From Corynebacterium ulceribovis DSM 45146 (GTDB lineage Bacteria; Actinomycetota; Actinomycetes; Mycobacteriales; Mycobacteriaceae), in NCBI RefSeq assembly GCF_000372445.1, contig NZ_AQUY01000001.1, positions 217,157 to 281,156 of the forward strand: DNA of 64,000 nt, in the 5' to 3' direction. The first letter of the stretch is position 1. The number at the start of each line of letters is the position of its first letter. The translations under genes and the position numbers were made by a program. Shown here piece after piece: positions 8,949 through 18,395 of the stretch. The notes under the pieces are model-generated. The model was not told the origin of the DNA and did no database searches. It was given only the letters and a program-made list of their open reading frames with translations.

Positions 8949-11035
8949 GCAGACACCACCGCCTGCTGCCGTGTGCCCGCCCACGCCGCACTCAGCAGCC
9001 GCAGTGTATGCACAGCCGCGCGGTCCGTTTCCTGAATGAACCAGGGGTCAGTGCCCGGCACCGGCGGCGAGATTGTTGTATCCGGGTATTGTGCGTGCGC
9101 CGGAATTCCGACCATGGCAATCCGCGGGTCCGGCTGACCATCAGCGGTGATGAGCCGCCTCGTTTCCGGGTCCTGCGCTGGTGAACCCGTTGGCGCTGCT
9201 TCCCCTGTGCTGGTGCGTTCGGCAAAGGGGCGGGCCAGGTTTCCGTCAATAAGCGACTGAATGAAGCCATCGCGCCCACGGGTGTGGCTGGCCTGTCGGA
9301 TGGTGGGTTTATGCACCCATGCGTCAACCAAAACGTCGGCGGTCACGGGGTGGCCACCGCTATTGTGCGAGGTCACCGACCATGTTGCGGTGCCATTGGG
9401 TTTTTCATTGGGCGTGTTGACGCTTACCTTCAGCGCTGGCTGCGCGCCGATGAACTGGACAATGCCGGCATCGATAAGGGCAAGGAGCTGACGCGTGCGA
9501 AATAGCGGCGGCCCAGAGCAGGCCATCTGGCCGAGAGCAATGGCGCGGTCGAAGGCTTGGACGCGGGATTCGTGGGTGTAGCGTCCTTCTGCGCCGAGCA
9601 CCTGGGTGGGTTTGCGAGCGCAACCAACGGACCATAGCGCGGCAATGACTGGGCTATTGTCGCCCGCGGCAGCTTCGGCAATGTCGAACTCTAGCGAGCG
9701 GGCAATCGCGTCGGTCAGCTGCTCGGTGTTGTCATAGGTGCTGGTCAGTGGGGTGATCCAGCGTGTCAAGCTGAAGCTTCGAGTGCTTACTGCGGCGATG
9801 ACGGCGTCTAGGGCGGCCAGGCCCGCCGCGCCGACCGTCGGGCCGACCGGTGTGTTATCGACTTCGCTCAGCGCCGCGGCGAGCGGAACGCGGAGGGCGT
9901 CTGGCTGGGTGCGGGCCAACACGGTGAGGAAAGCGGCGTAGGAATCGCGGGCGACGGACGGCCACACATCACGTCCGTAGTCGATGCATGCGCTATCGCC
10001 TGGGGCCACACGCGCGGAGAGTTCAGCGATGGTGGCTTTCGTACGAGGCAGCGCTGCTGGCGGTTGAAGTTGGCCATAGTCGCCCTGTGGCAAAAATGGG
10101 TAGCCGCGGCCAGAGGTGGCATAGAAAGTTGGTTCCTCCCCGGTAGGCACGTAGCGCAGCCCGGACCGGCTGGTGTCATCGGGGAGGAAGCGCCCGCCAC
10201 GTTCAATGGTGGTCAGTGCCAGTGTGTCGAAAAAGCTCATGCCCAGGCCGCGGATAAGGACATCGGCGCGGGCTGGGATGCGATCGAGTTGCTGCTCAAT
10301 GGGGTTGTCGGCACGGAACCACCGCAGATTCGGGTAGCTGTCGACAGCGTCCTGCAGCCGAACTTCCGTGGCGCTGAGAGGCTGTTGCTGCCAGCCGGTT
10401 ACTGCGATAACTGCGGAGACGGTGAGCTGTTCACCGGTGGAAAGCGTAATGGTGTCAGTGTGGTCACTGCGGGTGACTGATTCGGCGCGGGCGATGTGAC
10501 GTTCGACGTGAACCCATTCCGGCAGACGCGCCAGGCAGGTGCTGAACACCCAGCGGACGTAGTAGCCATAGATTGCTCGTGGCAGAAATGACTCCGGACG
10601 GAAGCGGACTAGGCGCCCCGTGCCGTACCGGGACAGCAGGTCGTTAGCTGGGGGATGCGACGCGAACAAGGCGTGCTTGGCGCTATTGATTCCGGCGGTG
10701 TTTGCGGGGGCGCCGGTTGCTGCCAGCTGCAGTTGAAGCCATTCGTACAAGGTGGGGCCCTCGACGACGGGGGCGGTGACTGTCGAGTCGGTTTCGCTGA
10801 ACAGGGTCATGCCATGTGCAGGTGTGTTCATGCACAGAGTGTCAGTTTGGTCGATGTCCCAGATGCGGCCGCCGTGGGGAGCGTCATCGATAAGGTGCAG
10901 CGTTAATTGATGGCCTGGATAGTGCCCTGCGCGAAGTGCGGAGGTGAGCCTCTCGAGCGTGGAGACTCCTCGCGGGCCAAGCCCAATTACGGCTAATGAC
11001 CGAGCTTCGTCGGTGTCGTCCAATAGTGTCATCAC
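8945..11035 (-). CDS. FAD/NAD(P)-binding protein (NAD_binding_9-like)
   Basis: A 696-residue cytoplasmic protein whose N-terminus (residues 13-35) has a dinucleotide-binding fold start, AVIGLGPRGVSTLERL. It then matches the outline of the family described as FAD-NAD(P)-binding proteins (PF13454), distantly like N-hydroxylating monooxygenases. A second nucleotide-binding-like segment is near VLIRGLGMSFFDTLALTTIERGG, around residue 270. It is the first gene of the operon and is coupled by ATGA to the MFS gene. The reaction is unknown. Large proteins of this family often sit beside transporters, but no specific pathway can be named from this window. Confidence 0.8.
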   Translation of the reverse strand: MMTLLDDTDEARSLAVIGLGPRGVSTLERLTSALRAGHYPGHQLTLHLIDDAPHGGRIWDIDQTDTLCMNTPAHGMTLFSETDSTVTAPVVEGPTLYEWLQLQLAATGAPANTAGINSAKHALFASHPPANDLLSRYGTGRLVRFRPESFLPRAIYGYYVRWVFSTCLARLPEWVHVERHIARAESVTRSDHTDTITLSTGEQLTVSAVIAVTGWQQQPLSATEVRLQDAVDSYPNLRWFRADNPIEQQLDRIPARADVLIRGLGMSFFDTLALTTIERGGRFLPDDTSRSGLRYVPTGEEPTFYATSGRGYPFLPQGDYGQLQPPAALPRTKATIAELSARVAPGDSACIDYGRDVWPSVARDSYAAFLTVLARTQPDALRVPLAAALSEVDNTPVGPTVGAAGLAALDAVIAAVSTRSFSLTRWITPLTSTYDNTEQLTDAIARSLEFDIAEAAAGDNSPVIAALWSVGCARKPTQVLGAEGRYTHESRVQAFDRAIALGQMACSGPPLFRTRQLLALIDAGIVQFIGAQPALKVSVNTPNEKPNGTATWSVTSHNSGGHPVTADVLVDAWVHKPTIRQASHTRGRDGFIQSLIDGNLARPFAERTSTGEAAPTGSPAQDPETRRLITADGQPDPRIAMVGIPAHAQYPDTTISPPVPGTDPWFIQETDRAAVHTLRLLSAAWAGTRQQAVVSA

Positions 11036-11040
11036 AAATC

Positions 11041-11110
11041 CTCAAATCTATACATACCGGTCTGTCTGTTTTGGTAGCGTATAGAAAGCAGACCCATCTG
11101 TCTAGTTTTG
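11041..11110 (-). promoter_or_regulatory. Promoter region of the FAD/MFS/OsmC operon with two operator-like repeats
   Basis: Two related sites occur 37 bases apart: ACATACCGGTCTGTCT (11052-11067) and GCAGACCCATCTGTCT (11089-11104), sharing ACC-NN-TCTGTCT. The first contains an imperfect 14-base palindrome centred on CCGG, the form of many TetR-family operators. On the minus strand a TAGACA element lies within the second site, and a TATACG element about 15 bases further on lies between the two sites, so a bound repressor would cover the promoter. No regulator gene is adjacent. Confidence 0.5.
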
Positions 11111-11647
11111 GGGCATTGGTGCAGGTAGTGTGGAGTTACAGTAAGTCCGTTGCCTCGCAGTGCCGGTCCGCCACTGCGCAAGGACATCTTCGCCCGCATG
11201 CTCCGGCGGGGGCTCCGACCACAACTCGAAACCGCCGCACTCAAGCAGTTTGGCGCGGTCGAACAGTACGCATCCGCCGACTCACGCAACTTTGTATGCG
11301 GCAAAATCGGCGTCCAGCTGCGCAGCCAGCCCAGACAGCGTTACCGCCAATTCTGCGGAACTGGCCGCCTATGGGGCTGCACTCTTGTTTGCTGCAGATC
11401 TGTGGGTGTGGTGGCGATGGGGTGATAGGCGCTACTTCATGCAGTTTTTCCTCATGCGGGATTTGGAGTATGGGCGGGGCGCTTGGTAGCGTTACACAGT
11501 CCCATATTGGGTGCTTTGTGCTGTCTCGGTATTCGAACCGACGACCAATACGTCGAAAAGCAACTGGTATCCAGTCGGGCAGAAATCCAAACTTCAACTT
11601 TGTTATAGGCCCCTTGCCTAATGCGTCCTTGCCGTCCCGGGTAGCGA
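11111..11647. other. Gene-poor interval, possibly a decayed gene
   Basis: This stretch lies between the accessory operon and rpsH. It has open frames of about 90-120 codons on both strands (for example 11150-11425 and 11160-11489 plus), but none has a good ribosome site, a recognisable domain or balanced composition. An inverted repeat TCGGT/ACCGA with loop ATTCGA lies at 11526-11541. It may be the remains of a gene, such as a lost regulator for the neighbouring operon, but I cannot identify any parent. Confidence 0.3.
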
Positions 11648-11750
11648 GCCGACATAGTTACTGAACTATGCCGGCGGGAGTTTCCCGAAATCGTCAAGAT
11701 AACGCCAGGTGAGTAGGGAACCGTGACGAGAAAGGACACGGTCATCCACC
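11648..11750 (+). promoter_or_regulatory. rpsH leader with hairpin
   Basis: An 11-base stem with one mismatch, GCCGACATAGT (11648-11658) and ACTATGCCGGC (11665-11675), with a six-base loop and no T run, stands about 75 bases before rpsH. It is more likely a leader structure than a terminator. The ribosome site for rpsH is AGAAAGGA at 11729-11736. Confidence 0.4.
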
Positions 11751-12149
11751 ATGACCATGACTGATCCAATCGCCGACATGCTGTCGCGCGTGCGCAACGC
11801 CTCGAACGCGCACCACGATGCAGTCGAAATGCCATCCTCCAAGCTGAAGGCGAACATCGCTGAAATCTTGAAGCAGGAAGGCTACATCGCTAACTACTCT
11901 GTCTCCGACGAAAAGGTCGGCAAGACTCTGAAGATCGAGCTGAAGTACGGCCCAACCCGCGAGCGTTCTATCTCCGGTATCCGCCGTATCTCCAAGCCAG
12001 GTCTGCGCGTGTACGCAAAGTCCACCGACCTGCCACAGGTTCTGGGTGGTCTGGGTGTGGCAATCATTTCCACTTCCCAGGGCCTCCTGACCGACCGTCA
12101 GGCTACCGAGAAGGGCGTAGGCGGAGAAGTTCTCGCCTACGTCTGGTAA
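11751..12149 (+). CDS. rpsH: 30S ribosomal protein S8
   Basis: S8 of 132 residues, starting [17 protein letters not shown] and ending with the conserved GGEVLAYVW. It binds the central domain of 16S rRNA and in E. coli represses the spc operon by binding its mRNA at rplE. Here rpsH is separated from rplE by nearly 5 kb of unrelated genes, so that control arrangement cannot operate in the same way. ATG 11757 is an in-frame alternative start. The run rpsH-rplF-rplR-rpsE-rpmD-rplO follows without large gaps. Confidence 0.97.
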   Translation: MTMTDPIADMLSRVRNASNAHHDAVEMPSSKLKANIAEILKQEGYIANYSVSDEKVGKTLKIELKYGPTRERSISGIRRISKPGLRVYAKSTDLPQVLGGLGVAIISTSQGLLTDRQATEKGVGGEVLAYVW

Positions 12150-12161
12150 GGGAGGAAAGAC

Positions 12162-12698
12162 ATGTCGCGTATCGGTAATGCACCAATCACCGTTCCAGGT
12201 GGAGTCACTGTCACCATTAACGGCCAGGACGTTTCCGTCAAGGGCGCTAAGGGTGAACTGAGCACCACCATCCCGACCCCAATCTCCGTCACCCAGGATG
12301 GCGACATCATCACCGTCGCGCGTCCAGACGAAGACAAGCGCAGCCGTCAGCTGCACGGTCTGTCCCGCACCTTGGTCAACAACATGATCGTGGGCGTGAC
12401 CGAGGGCTACACCATCAAGATGGAAATCTTCGGTGTCGGCTACCGTGTGGCGCTCAAGGGTAAGAACCTGGAGTTCTCCCTGGGCTTCTCGCACCCAGTT
12501 GTCATCGAGCCACCTCAGGGTGTCTCCTTTGCCGTTGACGGCACTAACAAGCTGTCCATCACCGGTATCGATAAGCAGGTTGTCGGTCAGGTCGCTGCCA
12601 AGATCCGTCGTTTGCGCAAGGACGACCCTTACAAGGGTAAGGGCATCCGCTACGAGGGTGAGCAGGTCCGCCGCAAGGTCGGAAAGACGGGTAAGTAA
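12162..12698 (+). CDS. rplF: 50S ribosomal protein L6
   Basis: L6 of 178 residues, normal length, with N-terminal [16 protein letters not shown] and C-terminal [24 protein letters not shown], a strongly conserved pattern. It contacts the sarcin-ricin loop region near the factor-binding centre. A GGGAGGAAA ribosome site lies just before the ATG. The stop TAA shares its last base with the rplR start. Confidence 0.97.
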   Translation: MSRIGNAPITVPGGVTVTINGQDVSVKGAKGELSTTIPTPISVTQDGDIITVARPDEDKRSRQLHGLSRTLVNNMIVGVTEGYTIKMEIFGVGYRVALKGKNLEFSLGFSHPVVIEPPQGVSFAVDGTNKLSITGIDKQVVGQVAAKIRRLRKDDPYKGKGIRYEGEQVRRKVGKTGK

Positions 12699-13102
12699 TG
12701 AGCAACGAAAACAAGCAGGCAAAGCGTCTCCCAATCGGCAAGGATGTCGCGACTCGTCGTCGTGCCTCTCGCGCACGTCGTCACTTCCGCATCCGCAAGA
12801 CCCTGCGTGGCACCACCGAGGTCCCACGTCTGGTCGTGCACCGCAGCTCTCGCCACATGACCGCGCAGATCATCGACGACACTGTCGGCCGCACCCTGGC
12901 CGCAGCTTCCTCCATGGAAGCCGACGTCCGCGCAGTCGAGGGCGACAAGAAGGCACGTGGTGCCGAAGTCGGTCGCCTCATCGCACAGCGCGCTAAGGAA
13001 GCTGGCATTGAGCAGGTCGTGTTCGACCGCGCTGGCTACCAGTACCACGGCCGCGTCGCCGCTCTGGCTGACGCCGCACGTGAAGGTGGTCTGAAGTTCT
13101 AA
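12698..13102 (+). CDS. rplR: 50S ribosomal protein L18
   Basis: L18 of 134 residues, a 5S rRNA binder. It starts with a basic tail containing [19 protein letters not shown] and has the conserved [26 protein letters not shown] ending. The start ATG overlaps the rplF stop by one base. A 46-base gap separates it from rpsE. Confidence 0.97.
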   Translation: MSNENKQAKRLPIGKDVATRRRASRARRHFRIRKTLRGTTEVPRLVVHRSSRHMTAQIIDDTVGRTLAAASSMEADVRAVEGDKKARGAEVGRLIAQRAKEAGIEQVVFDRAGYQYHGRVAALADAAREGGLKF

Positions 13103-13148
13103 TGATCACCACCAACATCTCTGTACAGTTCAACGGAAGGAACGCGTA

Positions 13149-13787
13149 ATGCCGGGACGTGAACGGCGTAACGGCGGACGTGGCTCCGCCGAAAACGACA
13201 ACCAGCAGCAGAACCGCCGCGGCGGACGCGACGACCGTCGCAATGACCGTCGTGACGCACAGCAGGACGAGCGCAACCAGTACCTGGAGCGCGTCGTCAC
13301 CATTAACCGTGTCTCCAAGGTCGTCAAGGGTGGTCGTCGCTTCAGCTTCACCGCTCTTGTAATCGTCGGCGACGGCCAGGGCATGGTCGGCGTTGGCTAC
13401 GGCAAGGCTAAGGAAGTTCCAGCTGCTATTCAGAAGGGTGCCGAGGAAGCTCGCAAGAACTTCTTCCGCGTGCCAATGATTGCTGGCACCATCACCCACC
13501 CAGTTCAGGGTGAGGCCGCTGCCGGTGTTGTGATGCTGCGTCCAGCAGCTCCTGGTACCGGTGTTATCGCTGGTGGTGCAGTCCGTCCAGTGCTTGAGTG
13601 CGCTGGTGTTCAGGACGTGCTGTCGAAGTCCCTGGGCTCCGACAACGCCATCAACGTGGTCCACGCAACCGTTGCTGCACTGAAGCAGCTGGTTCGCCCT
13701 GAGGAAGTTGCTGCTCGCCGCGGCAAGTCCGTCGAAGATGTTGCGCCAGCTCGTATGCTGCGTGCACGTGCAGGACAGGGGGCCTAA
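13149..13787 (+). CDS. rpsE: 30S ribosomal protein S5
   Basis: S5 of 212 residues. The conserved double-stranded-RNA-binding and S5 domains begin near residue 45 ([18 protein letters not shown]) and include [12 protein letters not shown] and the C-terminal [17 protein letters not shown]. The first 40 residues are a charged, Gly/Arg/Asp/Gln-rich extension, typical of actinobacterial S5. The ribosome site GGAAGGA precedes the ATG. Confidence 0.97.
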   Translation: MPGRERRNGGRGSAENDNQQQNRRGGRDDRRNDRRDAQQDERNQYLERVVTINRVSKVVKGGRRFSFTALVIVGDGQGMVGVGYGKAKEVPAAIQKGAEEARKNFFRVPMIAGTITHPVQGEAAAGVVMLRPAAPGTGVIAGGAVRPVLECAGVQDVLSKSLGSDNAINVVHATVAALKQLVRPEEVAARRGKSVEDVAPARMLRARAGQGA

Positions 13788-13790
13788 ACC

Positions 13791-13976
13791 ATGGCACTGA
13801 AGATCACCCAGATTCGTGGTACCGCAGGTACCAAGCAGAACCAGCGAGACTCGCTGCGTACCCTCGGCCTGAAGCGCATCCGCCACACCGTGGTTCGTCC
13901 GGACTCTCCGGAAACCCGCGGCCTGGTGCACGTTGTGCGTCACCTGGTTGAGGTCGAAGAAGTAGCGGGGGAGTAG
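13791..13976 (+). CDS. rpmD: 50S ribosomal protein L30
   Basis: L30 of 61 residues, containing the typical [21 protein letters not shown] and [22 protein letters not shown] blocks. It follows rpsE after three bases and precedes rplO by six, within one transcript. Confidence 0.97.
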   Translation: MALKITQIRGTAGTKQNQRDSLRTLGLKRIRHTVVRPDSPETRGLVHVVRHLVEVEEVAGE

Positions 13977-13982
13977 GTAACA

Positions 13983-14468
13983 ATGAGCGAACCAATTAAG
14001 CTCCACGACCTGCGCCCAGCAGAAGGCGCGAAGAAGACCAAGAACCGCGTGGGTCGCGGTGAAGCTGGCAAGGGCGGCAAGACCGCAGGCCGCGGTACCA
14101 AGGGTACTAAGGCTCGTAAGCAGGTTTCCGCAGCGTTTGAAGGTGGCCAGATGCCACTGCACATGCGTCTGCCAAAGCTCAAGGGCTTTAAGAACCGTGC
14201 GCGCGTCGAGTTCCAGGTTGTCAACGTTGGCGACCTGAACCGTCTGTTCCCTGAGGGCGGCGACGTCACCGTTGCTGACCTGGTTGCTAAGGGCGCTGTC
14301 CGTGCGAAGCGTCCAGTTAAGGTTCTGGGCGAGGGTGAAATCACCGTCGCGCTGAACATCACCGTCAACAAGGCTTCTGCTTCCGCTAAGGAAAAGATTG
14401 AAGCCGCTGGCGGCAAGGTGGAAGTGACCGAAACCAAGGTTGCTATCAAGCCTGAAGCTGACAAGTAA
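13983..14468 (+). CDS. rplO: 50S ribosomal protein L15
   Basis: L15 of 161 residues, with the Gly-rich basic N-terminal half ([20 protein letters not shown]) and the conserved [18 protein letters not shown] motif. It ends the rpsH-rplO group. An AAATTACG/CGTAATTT inverted repeat (14467-14485) starts at the stop codon, and a terminator follows about 30 bases later. Confidence 0.97.
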   Translation: MSEPIKLHDLRPAEGAKKTKNRVGRGEAGKGGKTAGRGTKGTKARKQVSAAFEGGQMPLHMRLPKLKGFKNRARVEFQVVNVGDLNRLFPEGGDVTVADLVAKGAVRAKRPVKVLGEGEITVALNITVNKASASAKEKIEAAGGKVEVTETKVAIKPEADK

Positions 14469-14498
14469 ATTACGTAACGTAATTTAAGTTCGGCACAC

Positions 14499-14552
14499 AA
14501 AGACCCCATTTCCGGGTTGCAGTCAAAGTACTGCCCCGGGGTGGGGTCTTTT
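14499..14552 (+). terminator. Terminator after rplO
   Basis: AGACCCCA (14501-14508) pairs with TGGGGTCT (14542-14549), with an inner CCGGG/CCCGG pairing, followed by TTTT. The long loop makes it less compact than the rplE terminator, but the outer stem is perfect. It separates the ribosomal block from secY. Confidence 0.75.
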
Positions 14553-14678
14553 GCTTATTGACGTTTATAAGAACAGTCGGATGCGGTTCTTCCTAGCGGG
14601 CTTGAATCGGAAGAATCAACACAGGCTGGTAGAGTGGCAGAGTCATAATTAACCGGAAGAACGAACCGTGGAGGTTAA

Positions 14679-16010
14679 GTGCTCTCCGCCTTTACTGCTG
14701 CCGTGCGGGACAGGGATCTACGTAGGAAGATTCTGTTCACCATCGCGATGATTATTCTCTATCGCATCGGCGCACAGATTCCTACCCCTGGCGTTGACTA
14801 CCAGGCAGTGTCCAGCCGACTAGCCGCTATCGAACAGGGCCAGTCCAGCGTCTACTCGCTGATTAACCTGTTCTCTGGTGGCGCGCTGTTGCAGCTGTCG
14901 ATTTTTGCCGTCGGCATTATGCCGTACATTACGGCGTCGATTATTACTCAGCTGTTGACCGTGGTTATTCCGCACTTCGAGCAATTGAAGAAGGAAGGCC
15001 AAACCGGGCAGAACACGATGACGCAGTACACGCGTTATCTGACTATTGCGCTTGCGATGCTGCAGTCCGCCGGCATGGTGGCCCTGGCAGACCGTCAGCA
15101 GCTGCTTGGCCCTGGGGTGGAAGTGCTGGTCGCTGACCGCACCATCTGGGATCTCGTTGTTATGGTGCTGACCATGACCGCGGGTGCCGTGCTGGTGATG
15201 TGGCTCGGTGAGCTGATTACCGAGCGCGGTATCGGCAACGGTATGTCGTTGCTGATTTTCGCCGGTATTGCCACTTCGCTGCCACAGGACGGCGCAAATA
15301 TCCTCTCCGGGAACGGTGGCGTGGTGTTTGCTTCCGTGGTCGCTGCGGTTCTTGTCCTGATCGTCGGTGTGGTCTTCATTGAGCAGGGCCAGCGTCGTAT
15401 CCCAGTCCAGTACGCCAAGCGCATGGTTGGCCGTCGTCAGTATGGCGGCACCTCCACCTACCTGCCGCTGAAGGTGAACCAGGCTGGTGTTATTCCGGTC
15501 ATTTTCGCATCCTCGCTCATGTACGTGCCGGTGCTGATCACCGAAATCGTCAACTCCTCCGCGGACATGGTTGCCGACAACTGGTGGCAGCGCAATGTGA
15601 TCCAGTGGCTGACATCGCCAGCATCGTGGCAGTACATCGTTGGTTACTTCGTCTTGATTGTGTTCTTTGCATACTTCTACGTGTCGATTCAGTACGACCC
15701 GTACGAGCAGGCAGAGAACATGAAGAAGTACGGTGGCTTCATCCCAGGTATTCGCCCGGGTCGGCCAACCGCTGAATACTTGGCCTACGTGTTGACCCGC
15801 CTGCTGGCAGTCGGTTCGATCTACTTGGGCTTGGTGGCAGTGCTGCCGAACTTCATGCTCGATATGGGGGTGTCGGTTTCCGGCGGCTCTCAAGGCGCAC
15901 TACCGTTTGGTGGTACAGCCATTTTGATTCTGGTCTCGGTCGCATTGACTACGGTTAAGCAGATTGAGTCTCAGCTCATGCAACGTAACTACGAAGGATT
16001 CCTGAAATAA
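14679..16010 (+). CDS. secY: Protein translocase subunit SecY
   Basis: SecY of 443 residues with ten predicted membrane segments, forming the channel of the general secretion pathway. Conserved pieces include [25 protein letters not shown] (cytoplasmic loop) and the C-terminal [13 protein letters not shown]. The GTG start has GGAGG five bases upstream. In the leader, GGTTCTTCC (14585-14593) can pair with GGAAGAATC (14609-14617). adk starts on the last base of the stop codon. Confidence 0.97.
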   Translation: MLSAFTAAVRDRDLRRKILFTIAMIILYRIGAQIPTPGVDYQAVSSRLAAIEQGQSSVYSLINLFSGGALLQLSIFAVGIMPYITASIITQLLTVVIPHFEQLKKEGQTGQNTMTQYTRYLTIALAMLQSAGMVALADRQQLLGPGVEVLVADRTIWDLVVMVLTMTAGAVLVMWLGELITERGIGNGMSLLIFAGIATSLPQDGANILSGNGGVVFASVVAAVLVLIVGVVFIEQGQRRIPVQYAKRMVGRRQYGGTSTYLPLKVNQAGVIPVIFASSLMYVPVLITEIVNSSADMVADNWWQRNVIQWLTSPASWQYIVGYFVLIVFFAYFYVSIQYDPYEQAENMKKYGGFIPGIRPGRPTAEYLAYVLTRLLAVGSIYLGLVAVLPNFMLDMGVSVSGGSQGALPFGGTAILILVSVALTTVKQIESQLMQRNYEGFLK

Positions 16011-16555
16011 TGCGCATCGTTCTCGTTGGCCCTCCAGGTGCAGGCAAGGGCACCCAGGCCGCTATCCTGTCTGAAAAGCTCGGCGTCCCACACATCTCCA
16101 CCGGGGACCTCTTCCGCGCCAACATTGGCGAAGGCACCCCACTGGGAATCGAAGCAAAGAGCTACATCGATGCCGGCAACTTGGTGCCTGACGACGTTAC
16201 CGTCCGCATGGTCGAGTCCCGTCTTGCTGAAGACGATGCGAAGCCAGGCTTCCTGCTCGATGGCTTCCCACGTACCACCGCGCAGGCTGACGAGCTGGCA
16301 CGCATTCTGGCGGACCTCGGTGTGGAACTGGACGCTGTTGTGCAGTTCGACGTGTCCGAAGATGTCGTTGTCGAACGGATGCTGGCCCGTGGCCGCGCCG
16401 ACGACAACGAAGAGGTTATTCGTAACCGCATGCAGGTCTACGCCAAGGAGACCGCACCGTTGCTGGACTACTACAGCGACAAGATTGTCAAGATTGCGGC
16501 CGAAGGCACCGTTGAGGACATCAACGAGCGCACCATGGCTGCTCTTGGTAAGTAA
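16010..16555 (+). CDS. adk: Adenylate kinase
   Basis: Adenylate kinase of 181 residues catalysing ATP + AMP to 2 ADP in the cytoplasm. The P-loop is [10 protein letters not shown] (residues 7-16), the AMP-site segment is [10 protein letters not shown], and DGFPRT lies near residue 84. It is the short-LID form without the zinc-binding insert, as usual in actinobacteria. It is translationally coupled to secY and precedes map by 35 bases. Confidence 0.97.
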   Translation: MRIVLVGPPGAGKGTQAAILSEKLGVPHISTGDLFRANIGEGTPLGIEAKSYIDAGNLVPDDVTVRMVESRLAEDDAKPGFLLDGFPRTTAQADELARILADLGVELDAVVQFDVSEDVVVERMLARGRADDNEEVIRNRMQVYAKETAPLLDYYSDKIVKIAAEGTVEDINERTMAALGK

Positions 16556-16590
16556 GTAACCGTCATAAAGCTCACAACTGAGGCAGACCG

Positions 16591-17442
16591 TTGATCGTGG
16601 GATTGCGCAACCGCTGGAAAAGCATTCCAGCTAAAACCGCCGCCGAGCTGGACGCGATGACCGCCGCTGGCGCCGTCGTCGGCCAAGCACTGGTCGCCGT
16701 GCGGGCGGCCGCGAAAGACGGTGTCTCACTGCTTGAGCTGGACGCTATTGCCGAAGCCACCATCCGCGATGCCGGGGCGGTTCCGACCTTCAAAGGGTAC
16801 GAGGGCTTCCCAGGCTCCATCTGTGCCAGCGTCAACGACGTCGTGGTGCACGGCATCCCCACCGCGGACCACATCTTGCGGGCTGGGGACTACATTTCCA
16901 TTGACTGTGGCGCCACCCTCGACGGTTGGGTAGGGGACAGTGCTTGGTCCTTCGGCATCGGCATGGATGGCGCGCTGGACACCGACGCGCTTGACGACAA
17001 CCCAGACTCTGAAGCTGGTGGATCGTTGTGGGCTCTCGACCGCGCGACCCAAGACGTCCTTGCCGCGGGAATCGCCGCGATGGTACCGGGCGCGCGCCTG
17101 ACCGATGTGTCCAACGCCCTTGAACTGGCCACCCGCGCCGCCGAAGAAAAGTACGGCGTTGCGCTCGGCATTGTCGATGGCTACGGCGGACATGGCGTCG
17201 GCCGGAGTATGCACGAGGACCCATTCCTGCCGAATGAAGGCCGACCTGGTCGCGGCCCACGTATCCAGGCCGGGTCCGTACTGGCGATTGAGCCGATGCT
17301 CACCCTTGGCACTGTTGACACCGAAGTGCTTGATGACGATTGGACTGTCGTGACCACGGATGGTTCCTGGTCCTCCCACTGGGAGCACACCGTCGCAGCT
17401 ACCGACGACGGCCCACGCATCCTGACTCCACGGCCACTGTAA
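16591..17442 (+). CDS. map: Type I methionine aminopeptidase
   Basis: A 283-residue metallopeptidase that removes initiator methionine from new proteins. Family features visible are [10 protein letters not shown] with the substrate-binding His, the metal-site Asp in [35 protein letters not shown] with the metal-binding His, and the late Glu residues in LAIEPML and [10 protein letters not shown] chose TTG at 16591, with TGAGG seven bases upstream; a GTG two codons later is possible. Part of the secY-adk-map unit. Confidence 0.93.
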   Translation: MIVGLRNRWKSIPAKTAAELDAMTAAGAVVGQALVAVRAAAKDGVSLLELDAIAEATIRDAGAVPTFKGYEGFPGSICASVNDVVVHGIPTADHILRAGDYISIDCGATLDGWVGDSAWSFGIGMDGALDTDALDDNPDSEAGGSLWALDRATQDVLAAGIAAMVPGARLTDVSNALELATRAAEEKYGVALGIVDGYGGHGVGRSMHEDPFLPNEGRPGRGPRIQAGSVLAIEPMLTLGTVDTEVLDDDWTVVTTDGSWSSHWEHTVAATDDGPRILTPRPL

Positions 17443-17451
17443 TCTGCTGAG

Positions 17452-17480
17452 TTTTGGCGTTTTCCCAGGTGACGTGTAAT
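17452..17480 (+). promoter_or_regulatory. Probable promoter for infA
   Basis: TTTTGG (17452-17457), a 17-base spacer and TGTAAT (17475-17480) stand about 110 bases before infA, just after the end of map. The match to a primary-sigma promoter is moderate. Confidence 0.4.
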
Positions 17481-17588
17481 GTTGGGTAGCGGTCAATGCG
17501 CACCTGTGCATCTGACTGCTAGCAAGACGAAACTCAAACCAGGAACCATAAGTGCCGCAAGGTGCTGACCTGGGGAAACGTGGAGGAT

Positions 17589-17810
17589 ATGGCTAAGAAG
17601 GAAGGCGCCATCGAGGTTGAAGGCCGAGTAATCGAGCCTTTGCGCAACGCGATGTTCCGTATCGAACTGGACAATGGGCACGAAGTTCTCGCGCACATCT
17701 CCGGAAAGATGCGCCAGCACTATATTCGTATCCTTCCCGAGGACCGAGTCGTGGTCGAACTGACCCCATACGACCTGGACCGCGGACGTATCGTCTACCG
17801 CTACAAGTAA
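17589..17810 (+). CDS. infA: Translation initiation factor IF-1
   Basis: IF-1 of 73 residues, a single S1/OB-fold domain ([17 protein letters not shown] ... [13 protein letters not shown]), binding the 30S A site. I chose ATG 17589, three bases after GGAGG and matching the family start; an upstream ATG at 17562 would add nine unrelated residues. rpmJ (L36), which usually follows infA in actinobacteria, is not present in the 213 bases before rpsM. Confidence 0.97.
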   Translation: MAKKEGAIEVEGRVIEPLRNAMFRIELDNGHEVLAHISGKMRQHYIRILPEDRVVVELTPYDLDRGRIVYRYK

Positions 17811-17842
17811 GACATATAACCCCGCACCTCAAGGTTCGAATC

Positions 17843-17867
17843 GCAACTAGCCCACGCGGCGAGTTGC
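17843..17867 (+). ncRNA. Hairpin in the infA-rpsM interval
   Basis: GCAACTAGCC and GGCGAGTTGC form a nine-pair stem with one mismatch around loop CACGC. There is no T run, so it is not a standard terminator. Its place in the leader of rpsM-rpsK-rpsD-rpoA-rplQ makes it a candidate leader control element or processing signal; that role is inference. Confidence 0.4.
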
Positions 17868-18023
17868 AGGAGCGACCCACACACCTCCGGCTGCGGTGGC
17901 TGGAGCCTCGTCGTTGCGCAGCGTTGTGCTGCTTCATAAGTCGTCCGGTCCGTCCGGATGCAGAATTTCTACGAGGATGGGTACGGGGCAAACCACCGAA
18001 TCAACCGGAAGGAATTGCCACAT

Positions 18024-18392
18024 ATGGCACGCCTCGCTGGTGTTGACCTCCCACGCAATAAGCGCATGGTGGTCGCACTTACCTACATTTACGGCATCGG
18101 CCCAGCCCGTGCTCAGGAGCTGCTGGAACGTACTGGCATCTCCCCGGATCAGCGCACTGATGCTCTGACCGACGAACAGATCTCCGCTCTGCGTGACGTC
18201 ATCGAAGCCACCTGGAAGGTGGAAGGTGACCTGCGCCGTGAGGTTCAGGCTGACATCCGTCGCAAGATTGAGATCGGCAGCTACCAGGGCCTGCGCCACC
18301 GTCGTGGCCTGCCTGTTCGTGGCCAGCGGACCAAGACCAACGCTCGTACTCGTAAGGGTCCGAAGAAGACCATCGCCGGGAAGAAGAAGTAG
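18024..18392 (+). CDS. rpsM: 30S ribosomal protein S13
   Basis: S13 of 122 residues, starting [15 protein letters not shown] with the conserved [11 protein letters not shown] and the basic tail [23 protein letters not shown]. It contacts the 50S subunit and P-site tRNA. ATG 18024 is preceded by GGAAGGA; the frame continues 22 codons upstream but that part does not look like S13. It is followed by rpsK after three bases. Confidence 0.97.
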   Translation: MARLAGVDLPRNKRMVVALTYIYGIGPARAQELLERTGISPDQRTDALTDEQISALRDVIEATWKVEGDLRREVQADIRRKIEIGSYQGLRHRRGLPVRGQRTKTNARTRKGPKKTIAGKKK

Positions 18393-18395
18393 TCC

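Noticed and set aside
11526..11560. tRNA-like GGTTCGAATAC on the minus strand
   Set aside because: The T-loop-like string is part of a TCGGT/ACCGA inverted repeat with a six-base loop. No acceptor stem, D arm or anticodon arm can be drawn around it.
11716..11745. GGAAC with CGGTC 17 bases later upstream of rpsH, resembling the ECF sites
   Set aside because: The -10 is CGGT, not CGTC, it overlaps the rpsH ribosome-site region, and a ribosomal gene is an unlikely ECF target.
14820..15893. 357-codon open frame antisense to secY, and many similar frames opposite ribosomal genes
   Set aside because: These come from GC-biased third positions of the real genes and show no domain or start signal.
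17831..17850. GGTTCGAATC resembling a T loop after infA
   Set aside because: The five bases on either side do not pair and the sequence upstream is infA coding DNA, so there is no room for a tRNA.
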